From the NCBI GenBank assembly GCA_030655515.1, contig JAURVI010000035.1, positions 38,195 through 102,194 of the forward strand: a stretch of DNA of 64,000 nucleotides. The letters run 5' to 3'. This document shows, piece after piece, positions 19,089 through 26,519 of this stretch. A model generated the notes under the pieces. The model was given only the letters and a program-made list of their open reading frames with translations, was not told where the DNA came from and made no database searches. Position 1 is the first letter of the stretch; each line of letters starts with the position of its first letter. Source of the DNA: Polaromonas sp. GTDB lineage: Bacteria; Pseudomonadota; Gammaproteobacteria; Burkholderiales; Burkholderiaceae_C. Position numbers and translations under genes: made by a program.

Positions 19089-21763
19089 GTCAGCAAGGCG
19101 TCCAGTTGCTGGGATACGTCGAGGCCGTCGCGCTCTTTGACAATCTGGCCGAACAGGCAGCGGTTCCCGCTTTTTCGCGCCCACAACTCGCCAATCTGGC
19201 GCTTTTCGATTTCATACGGGTCATTGACCAGGTGTGCGCCCTTGTATTCGACCACCGCGATGCGCCCGTCCACCAGCTCGGCCACAAAGTCCGGGAAAAA
19301 CCGGCCTTTCGATGTTGCCAGCGCAAAACCACAGGGCGCGGTGGTCAGGTTGCGAACCCAGCGCTTGACCTTGGCATGGTTGTCCAGCAACTGGGCACAT
19401 AAAAACTCTTCGCCGCCGTCCTTGAGGTCTGCCAGGACCGGGTAAAAGTGCTTGAGAAACTCCCAACGCCCACCGTAGCGTGATCCGACAGGAACCGGGT
19501 AGCGATTCGCCTCAAACAGCAGGGGCCTGCTCCAGTCCGGTTCGATGTCCCAGGTTTCTTCAAGCACCAGTTGTCGGAATTGCGCCTTGGCCGCCTTGTC
19601 TTTCAGATCGCCGACGCGTGCCTCGATGTCCTGCGCCAGCTGGAAGCGCACCTTGGCCAGCGTTACCAGCGGGATGCCCCGCTCATGCGTCAAGTGGCCG
19701 ACAACGGCTGCGAAGTAACTGGTGCGTTGCCCCTGCGTGAACTCGGGCAGCTTCTGAAACAGGGACTGGTCCAGCCAGCGCACGAGGTCATCCGCCGTGA
19801 TGGTGCTGGAGCCGTAGTCAAAAGCAATCTGGCTGGCGTCCGCCGCGCGCAATTGGACGCGGGCATCCTTCAGATAAATCTCAAAGGTGTTGGATTGCTC
19901 GACCACCTGAAAACCCGGCAGTTGCACCGCCTCTGGCGTGAGCAGATCCAGCTCCACGGCGTCCAGCACCGCCTCGCGTTCCAGCGGCCAGAGCTGGCCC
20001 TGCGGCGTGCTGCGGTAGCCCAGCGTGGGAACCGGTGCAAACCGCTCGCCGCGTGATGCCGGGGCGCGTTGCGCGGCCACCAGTGCGTTGTGCCGCGCCA
20101 CCTTGTCGCGTACCTGTTCCTGCTTTTTGGGGCCACGGACCTGCGCCATCAGCAGGGCTTCAACTTCCACGCCGATGTGCCCGGTCACCACCAGGGTCTG
20201 CTCCCCGGCAACCTTCACCACCTCAATACCTGGCGCCGCCTGCAATTCCGGTGGAACCGAGCCAGCTACGAAATTGGTAGCTACTGGCGCAGGTACGACG
20301 GGGGCTAAGGGTTGATTTTTATCAAAAAGCGGCAGTGCGGACTGCTGCACCACCATGGAGGCAACATCCAGCGCTTCAAACCCCATGTTGTTGATCAGCC
20401 GGTCCGCCAGCTCATGGGCGGCGGTCGAAAACTTGGCCTCGCACACGTGCGCATAGGCCCGGTTCAGTGCTTCGCGCCCGCGCCGGCTGGCGTAAGGCAT
20501 GCGCAACACGCGGCCCAGTAACTGTTCGACGGCCGTGGCGCTGGAAAGCTTCTGCAACGAGCAAAGCACGTAGGCGAACGGGCAATCCCAGCCTTCGCGC
20601 AGTGCCTGCACGGTGATCACGTAACGAACCGGGCAGTCGTGCGCGGCCAGGTCCAGGCCTTCCAGTTCGCGGGTGTCCCCGGTAGCCACCTTGATCTGCT
20701 CTTCGGGAATGTGCAACTCGTCCTGCAGGTGCTTTCGCAGCGCTTCGGGGGGCACTTCGTCGTTTTCGTTTTGCGCCTGAAACAGCACGATGGGACGCAC
20801 ATAGCCGTTACCTGCCGCTTCATCTTTCAGTGCCTCACCTTCCAGCGCGCGCTGGCTTTGCACGGCGGCAAACACAGCCTGCTGCCAGCCCTGCGGGTGC
20901 TCGGCCAGCGCAATCGGCAGCTTGATCATGCTTTCCGCCGCCAGCTCCTGGGCGCTCACGTGGTACAGCACATTGGTTTTGCTGGGGATGGGCGTGGCCG
21001 TCAGTTCCAGAATGGCGCTGGGGTTGAGGCGCTTGAGGGCCGTAAAGCTTTTGTCGGTTTTGGTGTTGTGGGCTTCATCGACGATCAGCAGCGGCTCGTG
21101 CAGCGCCAGCCAGTTGGTCAGGCTCCAGCGTGGCTGGCCGACAAAGCCGCGCAGCACACCCGTGCAGTCAGCCGCGGCCTCTTCAGCGGTCACGATGGCA
21201 TCCGGCAAGTCGTGCAACACGCGCAGGCGCTGCGCTTCGCAGCCTTTGAAATGCCGCTCAAAACTTTCCGAAAAGCTGTACACATTGCGCTTGTCGGTGT
21301 CGTCAATGCGAAAGCTCTGGATGGTGGCGACAACAACAACTGCTTGCTTGCCCCAGTCGGGCGGCGCAATGTTGGCCAGGTCTTCCAGCACGCAGACCCG
21401 CACGCCTGCGCCATAACTCGCCTCCAGCGCCTCGCGGTAGGGGTGGCCCGCCGTCTGCAGTGCCTTGAGTGTCTGGCTGCGGATCGTGTCGCTGGGCACC
21501 AGCCATACCGCTACGGGCGCATCGGTCGCACGCCATTCCCGCGCCAGCACATTCACAGCGTGCGCCGCCATCAGTGTTTTGCCGCCGCCCGTGGGAATGC
21601 GCAGGCAAATGCAGGGCACCTCGCCAAACGGGTCCGGGTTATAGGGCCGCCCCACCTGCTCGCCAAAAGCCAGTGCCGGGCCTTTGAACTGGGCCGAACG
21701 GGCAAACGCCCGCAGCGCGTCCAGAGCGGCTTGTTGGTAGGACTTGAGGAGGAGGGTAGCCAT
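19085..21763 (-). CDS. res: Type III restriction enzyme, Res (helicase-nuclease) subunit
   Basis: An 892-residue superfamily 2 translocase-nuclease expected to cut DNA with the Mod subunit. Walker A is PTGGGKT at 57-63, with DEAH at 229-232 (LIVDEAHNT), TATPIP as motif III and [10 protein letters not shown] as motif VI. Near the C terminus [20 protein letters not shown] fits a PD-(D/E)xK nuclease. The mod gene lies upstream with a DUF3800 gene between. A 325-base AT-rich gap with a large inverted repeat precedes res, suggesting its own promoter. A Pro/Val/Ala stretch at about residues 480-500 coincides with an AT-rich repeat-like DNA segment (20261-20310). Confidence 0.9.
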   Translation of the reverse strand: MATLLLKSYQQAALDALRAFARSAQFKGPALAFGEQVGRPYNPDPFGEVPCICLRIPTGGGKTLMAAHAVNVLAREWRATDAPVAVWLVPSDTIRSQTLKALQTAGHPYREALEASYGAGVRVCVLEDLANIAPPDWGKQAVVVVATIQSFRIDDTDKRNVYSFSESFERHFKGCEAQRLRVLHDLPDAIVTAEEAAADCTGVLRGFVGQPRWSLTNWLALHEPLLIVDEAHNTKTDKSFTALKRLNPSAILELTATPIPSKTNVLYHVSAQELAAESMIKLPIALAEHPQGWQQAVFAAVQSQRALEGEALKDEAAGNGYVRPIVLFQAQNENDEVPPEALRKHLQDELHIPEEQIKVATGDTRELEGLDLAAHDCPVRYVITVQALREGWDCPFAYVLCSLQKLSSATAVEQLLGRVLRMPYASRRGREALNRAYAHVCEAKFSTAAHELADRLINNMGFEALDVASMVVQQSALPLFDKNQPLAPVVPAPVATNFVAGSVPPELQAAPGIEVVKVAGEQTLVVTGHIGVEVEALLMAQVRGPKKQEQVRDKVARHNALVAAQRAPASRGERFAPVPTLGYRSTPQGQLWPLEREAVLDAVELDLLTPEAVQLPGFQVVEQSNTFEIYLKDARVQLRAADASQIAFDYGSSTITADDLVRWLDQSLFQKLPEFTQGQRTSYFAAVVGHLTHERGIPLVTLAKVRFQLAQDIEARVGDLKDKAAKAQFRQLVLEETWDIEPDWSRPLLFEANRYPVPVGSRYGGRWEFLKHFYPVLADLKDGGEEFLCAQLLDNHAKVKRWVRNLTTAPCGFALATSKGRFFPDFVAELVDGRIAVVEYKGAHLVNDPYEIEKRQIGELWARKSGNRCLFGQIVKERDGLDVSQQLDALLT
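20261..20310 (-). repeat. AT-rich dispersed repeat-like segment inside res
   Basis: On the plus strand AGCTACGAAATTGGTAGCTACTGGCGCAG resembles other segments at 52108-52160 and 49077-49096 that share the core GCTNNTGATTTTNTAGCTNCTNGCGCA. It encodes a low-complexity stretch ([14 protein letters not shown]) between the helicase and later domains. Membership of one repeat family is inferred by eye from the shared TAGCT(A/G)CT(C/G)GCGCAG block. Confidence 0.45.
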
Positions 21764-22088
21764 CAGTTCTGTGGAATAGTTTTTTACGGATTAATTTGGG
21801 CGCATCTAAAACACATTAAGTGCTTGATTTAATTGAATATTTTTTGATTTTCTAAGATATTTTTTCGGATAGTTCGGATTAAGTTGTCGGCATCTATCCG
21901 AAAACTCAGTGCTCACAACTTCCCGTCGCGTACCTCGGCCATTTCGCCCGCCACTTATACATACTTATTGACAGGGTTATCCACAGACTTTAGACTAGCC
22001 AGCGTGGGGACAAAATTCGGCTCCACGCCGTGTGAATGCAAAGCCAAGGGGAAACCCAGCCGCGCAATCCTATATCCCCACCCTCTCT
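21764..22088. other. AT-rich 325-base intergenic region between res and the DUF3800 gene
   Basis: No convincing gene is seen here. The left two thirds are much richer in A and T than the surroundings. It contains the inverted repeat at 21862-21904, repeated TTCGGAT blocks, a consensus-like plus-strand promoter (TTGACA 21968-21973, 17 bases, TAGACT 21991-21996) and TTATCCACA (21977-21985), a perfect DnaA-box 9-mer that is close to chance expectation in 64 kb. The minus-strand promoter for res must lie here if res is transcribed on its own. Confidence 0.6.
21862..21904. promoter_or_regulatory. 11-base perfect inverted repeat upstream of res
   Basis: TTTTCGGATAG (21862-21872) and CTATCCGAAAA (21894-21904) are perfect reverse complements separated by 21 bases. 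A further TTCGGATTAAG lies in the loop and ACGGATTAA closer to res. No T-run follows on either strand, so it does not look like a terminator. Its place 99-141 bases before the res start fits an operator controlling the restriction gene. Confidence 0.45.
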
Positions 22089-22916
22089 TCACGAAGCCGC
22101 TCCTCCTAATTCAGGCAGCGGCTTTTTCTTTGTGTAGTAGGTTCCGTAGGCGGCGCTGGCTTTGTCGTCTACCGCGTGAATCAAGCCTACCTTGTTCCAC
22201 AGCATCTCGATAAAGCGGCTCTCTTGGCGGCTGTAATACCGATGCAGTGCCCAGAGCATGTAGTCCGCAGCTTGCAGGCAAGGTTCCTTGCGTGGGCTGC
22301 TGGGTAGCAGCTCAATCTGCGTCGTGACTGTTTTGCCCCATTTTTGCTCAAAGCGTGTACGTGCTAAACCCAGCGCATTTTCAAACGCCCGTGTTCTGTC
22401 CGCCGTGCCGCGCACTCCGTAGCTGATACAGCAAGCTTCATACGAATGCAGGCGATCTTTGAACAGGCGCGCGACGGTTTGGTCATAGAGTTCGTCGGGC
22501 CGGTAGCGGTAGTTCGCATCACGTCCGTTGCGCTCCTGGACATATGCCAACACGTAACGCATATCGCGCACGACGGCATAAAACTTTACGTCGTGTTGAG
22601 CCAATACCTTGAACACCTCGCGGCGCACTTCCGGGACGTCGTCTTTGGCATGGAACATCAGCGCGGTTTTGTTGCGCTCGGGCTGCATGGATGCAACGTT
22701 TTTGAAGTATGGGTCCTTCAGCAGGTCCTGCCGGAGGGTTTCCAGCTCCTGAGCCAGCTTTTTCGGCTGCGCTACCTGCAGCAAACCCAGCATGAAGTGG
22801 CTGCGCCCTTCTGGCTGACCCAGCAGAACACGACCTTGCGATCCGAACAGCACGCCGTCGCCTGACTCATCCACAAAGTAGTGGATGGATTCGGCCGATT
22901 TTTTTTCTGCTTTCAC
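22089..22916 (-). CDS. DUF3800 domain protein between mod and res
   Basis: A 275-residue protein of the DUF3800 family, whose members often lie beside restriction or other defence genes; the biochemical function is not established. Family marks are the N-terminal YFVDESGDG (acidic residues on strand one) and the late QAADYMLWAL, with conserved acidic and basic residues between (FHAKDDVPEVRR, YAVVRDMRYV). The layout suggests a metal-dependent nuclease-like fold, which is inference. GTG 22916 is the likely start, 14 bases after the mod stop, so mod and this gene should be co-transcribed. The next gene, res, follows after 325 bases. Confidence 0.8.
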   Translation of the reverse strand: MKAEKKSAESIHYFVDESGDGVLFGSQGRVLLGQPEGRSHFMLGLLQVAQPKKLAQELETLRQDLLKDPYFKNVASMQPERNKTALMFHAKDDVPEVRREVFKVLAQHDVKFYAVVRDMRYVLAYVQERNGRDANYRYRPDELYDQTVARLFKDRLHSYEACCISYGVRGTADRTRAFENALGLARTRFEQKWGKTVTTQIELLPSSPRKEPCLQAADYMLWALHRYYSRQESRFIEMLWNKVGLIHAVDDKASAAYGTYYTKKKPLPELGGAAS

Positions 22917-22930
22917 GCGTCAAATGCGGA

Positions 22931-24646
22931 CTACCGCGCCCTCACGTCATACGGGATGTGCTTGAAGGTCACATTTGCCTGCTGCAGGCGTTCTTCCCCC
23001 AGGCGGCAAGCCTCGCCATACACAAGCAGGGGCGCAGCGGGTTCAGGGGTGGTGGCGTGCAGTGCCAGAAGAGCGCCGAGCACCGCCTGTGTCAGCACGT
23101 TGCCGCCGGCGGGGCGCTTGTCTTTCAGAATGCCGTTGAACAGCAGATAACAGGCGAAGGCAGGCGTTTTTATGAACGAAATCAGCTCCTCGCCCTTGTC
23201 TGACGGTCGCGACCAGCTATCAACTTTATAGTGAATTCCAAGGTACGGTGTACCCGGCCGCGTGTGGCTGGCGTCCAGCGCGGTGCCGGTTTCCTGCTGC
23301 CAGATGAAGGCGGCCAGCGTGGCAAAACGCACGTCGGGGTGAATGCGGCCTTTCTCGTCAAACACCGGCGCGCCCAGCTTCATGAAACGAAAGCCGCCGC
23401 CGCCTTGCCAGCCCACAGCCTTGCTGATGCCGCCCTGTTCGCCATCAACGACTTTCTGCAGGCGCGGCAGGCAGTGCGTGGCCGCGTGTTCACCCATTTC
23501 GATGCCTATCCAGCGGCGGCCCATTTTGTGGGCGACGGCGGCGGTGGTGCCTGAGCCGAGGAAGGAGTCGAGGACGAAGTCGTTGGGATTGGTGGCGATG
23601 TGGAGGATGCGCTCTATTAATCTTTCAGGCTTTGGACTTGCGAAGGCATCAACTTTGCCAAAAAGCGCATGGATTTCTTTTTTTGCCTCATCGGTGTGAC
23701 CCACTTCATCGGATGGCCACCACGTCCATGGTGCAATCCCCGGAACCTCAGATAAATACCTAATGATGTTTGGTTGGGCATCACCATTCTTGCCGAAGTA
23801 AATGCGGCCTTCGACTAACAATCTCTGATACGTCGCTTGCGCTAGACCCCAGCAACGTCCTTCCGGTGGCCGAAATGTTTTGCCGCTTGGCGTGACAACT
23901 TCATAAAACTGCTCGGCTGTCGCGTGGCCCTCTTGTGCAGTCATCGGCACAGGTCGCCATCGCCCTTTGGGGTCATTGTTTGGGTTTCTGTAAACCTTGG
24001 CTTGTTCTTCAGTTAGGGGCACAAGGTTGCGCTGCAATTTGAACTTCTCGGGACTTAGCGCGTAAATGTGAATGTAGTCATGAACATCGCCAATTGCCTC
24101 GCGGTTCTCGCGGGAATATCTTTTCTGCCAAATGGCGCTAGCCACAAAATTCCCCCGCCCAAACACCTCATCCATCAGCACCTTGAGGTAGTGGCCCTCG
24201 TTGTCGTCAATCGTGACCCAGATCGAACCGTCCTCGCGCAGCAGCTCGCGCAAGAGCTGCAGGCGCGGCAGCATCATGCTCAGCCATTGGGCGTGTTCGA
24301 GGTTGTCGTCGTAATGCTCGAACGCGCTTTTGGTGTTGTAGGGCGGATCAATGAAGATGCATTTGACGTGGCCCCGGTAAAAGGGCAACAGGGCCTTGAG
24401 GGCTTCAAGGTTGTCGCCCTGGATCAGCAGGTTGTCGGTGATGTCTTTGCGCGCCGGGCTACCGGCCGGATCGGGCTGGGCTTCGACAAGCTCGGCCTGA
24501 ACGGGAGCAGCTTGTGCGGGCGCAGCCGCAGGCGCTCCAGATTTTGCAGTCGGCGTATGTACTGAAACTTCTTGCAGCAGTCGGTAGGGCACACGTGCTG
24601 ACGTGGTGAAGGCCTGGGCGCGGTTGAGCCAGTCGAGGGTGGGCAT
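22931..24646 (-). CDS. mod: Type III DNA methyltransferase, Mod subunit
   Basis: A 571-residue beta-class adenine-N6 or cytosine-N4 methyltransferase that sets the recognition sequence for the restriction pair. Motif IV is DPPYNT at 100-105 and the SAM-binding motif I is DSFLGSGTT at 360-368, in the order typical of Mod proteins, with a variable target-recognition region between (about 170-330). Residues 37-66 are Ala/Pro-rich and include a peptide encoded by a REP-like repeat (PVQAELVEA). It starts nine bases after the higA-peptidase stop and is followed by the DUF3800 gene. Confidence 0.92.
   Translation of the reverse strand: MPTLDWLNRAQAFTTSARVPYRLLQEVSVHTPTAKSGAPAAAPAQAAPVQAELVEAQPDPAGSPARKDITDNLLIQGDNLEALKALLPFYRGHVKCIFIDPPYNTKSAFEHYDDNLEHAQWLSMMLPRLQLLRELLREDGSIWVTIDDNEGHYLKVLMDEVFGRGNFVASAIWQKRYSRENREAIGDVHDYIHIYALSPEKFKLQRNLVPLTEEQAKVYRNPNNDPKGRWRPVPMTAQEGHATAEQFYEVVTPSGKTFRPPEGRCWGLAQATYQRLLVEGRIYFGKNGDAQPNIIRYLSEVPGIAPWTWWPSDEVGHTDEAKKEIHALFGKVDAFASPKPERLIERILHIATNPNDFVLDSFLGSGTTAAVAHKMGRRWIGIEMGEHAATHCLPRLQKVVDGEQGGISKAVGWQGGGGFRFMKLGAPVFDEKGRIHPDVRFATLAAFIWQQETGTALDASHTRPGTPYLGIHYKVDSWSRPSDKGEELISFIKTPAFACYLLFNGILKDKRPAGGNVLTQAVLGALLALHATTPEPAAPLLVYGEACRLGEERLQQANVTFKHIPYDVRAR
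24477..24505 (-). repeat. REP-like palindromic unit inside mod
   Basis: GGCTTCGACAAGCTCGGCCTG and flanking bases on the plus strand are a variant of the REP unit found in many betaproteobacterial genomes; the same unit type (CTGAGCCTGTCGAAG) occurs in the MITE at 63740-63858. Here it is read through in frame, giving VQAELVEAQ in the N-terminal linker of Mod. Confidence 0.7.
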
Positions 24647-24655
24647 GTGGCGTGC

Positions 24656-25765
24656 TTACTTTGCGGCGATTTGGTAGCGGTCTTTTAGCTTGACCAGCGG
24701 GCTGGCATAAGGGACCAGTCCCATGTGTTGCAAACAGCCGACCACAATCCCCGGGTGAATATCAATTTCCTTTGCAAACGCTTCTACCCCTGCAAGAGAG
24801 AGGTCAATCTGGCCAATCCGCTGGCGGTCTACTGGAGCAATCAAGACATCGGCAGCGAACTGGTTGGCCTCTTTTTCTTCTTTGCTCTCCACTTCGGCGC
24901 CGGAGCTGGCGTCATCCAGAAAAACGGCTCGCTTGGGATGCTTGAGGATGTGAGCAACTTCGTGAAAAAAGCTAAACCAGAAAACGTCACTCCACTTTCC
25001 TAGCAGGGAAAGCTGGATCAATGGGCGTTCACCCAGCCACCTTGCCACCCCGCTGACATGTGTTCCAGAAAAATGTGGGACGAAAAGCAAAACTACGCCG
25101 GCTTGCCCGCAAAGGGTTTTTAAACCAGCTCCAATTTCTGCGGCGGGTTGTGTACTGAGCTTACGCATCAGCACTATGTTTGCGTTTAAGGTTTCGGCGT
25201 TGTAGCCAGGAAGATCCGCAGACGAAGCCGCTATCTCCCCGAGCCGTAGCCATGCCGTAATGGCGGCGTTGTCGGTTTGCTTGGCGGGATTAGCTCTTCG
25301 GAACGCAGCCTGTACTCTGCCATATTGAACCTCCCATCCTTCGGGAGAGGCGACGCCGAAAAACTTGAGAACCGGGTCAATCAGCGAGGCCTTGAAGGCA
25401 GGCGTCAGGCGCCCTTTCGGAAGATATCCGGTTTCCTGAAGCTGTTTGAGTGGTAGTTTGTCCAGCCACTCCAGTCGGCCTTCTGCACGGCCGGCGTCGC
25501 GTTGGCGAGCAAGGAATTCGCGATAGCGCGCTTCTCGCGCGAGCCAAAAATGTGCTGGCGTGCCCAGAACGCGTTCCAGTTCAAGTGCGGTGTCTTCCGT
25601 GATCTCCTTGGCACCGAGCACCATTTCATTGATGGCGTTGATAGGCCGGCCCATCCGGCGGGCGAGTTCGGCCTGTGCAATGCCGCGCTCTTCAATCAGC
25701 TCGGCCAAGGTGTCGCCTGGCGGCGAAACCTCTGCAGGGCGGTAGCTTAAGTTTTGTTCAGTCAT
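24656..25765 (-). CDS. higA: HigA-like antitoxin fused to an ImmA/IrrE metallopeptidase
   Basis: A 369-residue two-domain regulator. Residues 18-68 form an XRE/HigA helix-turn-helix (LAELIEERGIAQAELARRMG, INEMVLGAKEIT). The C-terminal part is an ImmA/IrrE (M78, DUF955) zinc peptidase with FFHEVAHILKHP (HEVAH at 268-272) and a following acidic segment. ATG 25765 overlaps the toxin stop by eight bases. Plain HigA antitoxins are about 100 residues; this one carries a protease domain that could cleave itself, the toxin or another protein. It lies nine bases before mod, linking toxin control to the restriction genes. Confidence 0.88.
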   Translation of the reverse strand: MTEQNLSYRPAEVSPPGDTLAELIEERGIAQAELARRMGRPINAINEMVLGAKEITEDTALELERVLGTPAHFWLAREARYREFLARQRDAGRAEGRLEWLDKLPLKQLQETGYLPKGRLTPAFKASLIDPVLKFFGVASPEGWEVQYGRVQAAFRRANPAKQTDNAAITAWLRLGEIAASSADLPGYNAETLNANIVLMRKLSTQPAAEIGAGLKTLCGQAGVVLLFVPHFSGTHVSGVARWLGERPLIQLSLLGKWSDVFWFSFFHEVAHILKHPKRAVFLDDASSGAEVESKEEKEANQFAADVLIAPVDRQRIGQIDLSLAGVEAFAKEIDIHPGIVVGCLQHMGLVPYASPLVKLKDRYQIAAK

Positions 25766-26105
25766 GGTAGTCCACCACTTCAACGATATAGAGGCTGTCG
25801 ATGGCGGGCCAGTCAAGGCCGCCATCTGGTTTTGCGGGCGGAGGTTGTTTTTGCGGTTTCACAATGAGTCGCAAGCCTCCGTGTAAGCGGGCCGAGAACT
25901 GCCCGGCGCGGTCGTTTTTAAGTTCTTCCCAATGGCCGGGCAGGTTGCGCATGTCTTCCATGGATTGCGCAGCATCCAGATCGTCAAGCCGGGTTTTCAG
26001 TTTTTTGGAGTTTGCGGGACCATGCGTTTTGGTGACCTGCTTGAAGTCTTCAAAAAACGCCTTGTCTTTGGCATTGAGGAAATCAATTTTAAAATTGTTG
26101 TCCAC
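25758..26105 (-). CDS. higB: HigB-like RelE-superfamily toxin
   Basis: A 115-residue protein that looks like a RelE/HigB ribosome-dependent mRNA interferase: basic, alpha-beta, with LDDLDAAQSMEDMRNLPGHW, SARLHGGLRLIV and a closing YIVEVVDYHD. Toxin first, antitoxin second is the HigBA order. GTG 26105 is the only start available, since an in-frame TAA occurs six codons upstream. It has almost no leader after the TATAAT at 26120-26125. The loop between the last two strands (KPQKQPPPAKPDGG) is longer and Pro-rich compared with small HigB toxins. Confidence 0.82.
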   Translation of the reverse strand: MDNNFKIDFLNAKDKAFFEDFKQVTKTHGPANSKKLKTRLDDLDAAQSMEDMRNLPGHWEELKNDRAGQFSARLHGGLRLIVKPQKQPPPAKPDGGLDWPAIDSLYIVEVVDYHD

Positions 26106-26119
26106 CCTAGGGATGGATG

Positions 26120-26125
26120 ATTATA
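26120..26125 (-). promoter_or_regulatory. Consensus -10 element of the higBA-mod operon
   Basis: A perfect TATAAT reads on the minus strand at 26125-26120, ending 14 bases before the GTG start of higB. A -35 candidate (GTTGCA) lies 16 bases upstream. Transcription would begin about eight bases before the start codon, giving a nearly leaderless mRNA. Confidence 0.5.
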
Positions 26126-26219
26126 CGAAAATTCGGCGAGGTGCAACTTCGGTCAAACCCGTGAGCCCTTTTTCATAAGGCGCAGCGGCTTTGTTTTCAT
26201 AAAAACCGAAAACCGGCGG

Positions 26220-26519
26220 TCACAGCACCACTTTGACCATCGGGTGGGTCGACAACGTGCGGTACAGCTCGTCGAGCTGCTTTCTGGAGGTGGCCGTGAC
26301 GGTGATGGTGACGCCCAGGTAGTTGCCGCCCTTGCTCTCGCGCAGCGCGATGGTGCTGGCGTCAAAAGCCGGGTCGAACTCGCGGGCGATCAGGGTGACG
26401 GCGTGGACCAGGCCGTCGACCTTGGCGCCCATGACCTTGATGGGAAAGCGGCAGGGGTAGTCGATCAGCGAGTCGGCGCGCGGCGTGCCCGGCAGGGCGG
26501 AGGAGGGGGGCTGGCTCAT
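26220..26519 (-). CDS. ybeD: YbeD/DUF493 family protein
   Basis: A 99-residue protein of the DUF493/YbeD family, small alpha-beta proteins with an ACT-like fold found next to lipB in many proteobacteria. The family core DYPCRFPIKVMG, the central ALRESKGGNYLGVTITVTATS and the final HPMVKVVL are all present. The start overlaps the upstream aminotransferase stop by four bases (ATGA, 26516-26519). Its usual downstream neighbour lipB is displaced about 7 kb by the restriction island. A link to lipoate metabolism is suggested only by conserved neighbourhood. Confidence 0.9.
   Translation of the reverse strand: MSQPPSSALPGTPRADSLIDYPCRFPIKVMGAKVDGLVHAVTLIAREFDPAFDASTIALRESKGGNYLGVTITVTATSRKQLDELYRTLSTHPMVKVVL

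Larger units (their letters stand above)
19085..26219 (-). other. Restriction-modification and toxin-antitoxin island inserted between ybeD and lipB
   Basis: About 7 kb holding higB, higA-peptidase, mod, a DUF3800 gene and res, all on the minus strand, separates ybeD (ends 26220) from lipB (starts 19088). The flanking order aminotransferase-ybeD-lipB-lipA is a conserved operon in related proteobacteria, so this block is very likely acquired. No integrase, tRNA or clear direct repeats mark its ends. Its left boundary is seamless, with res overlapping lipB, and the spacer before higB is 114 bases. Parts of it are AT-rich (21764-22088). Confidence 0.75.

Noticed and set aside
21884..22213. 109-codon plus-strand frame downstream of the TTGACA-N17-TAGACT promoter
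   Set aside because: Overlaps the 3' end of the DUF3800 gene on the other strand, starts before the promoter, and its sequence has no family features. An antisense RNA remains possible.
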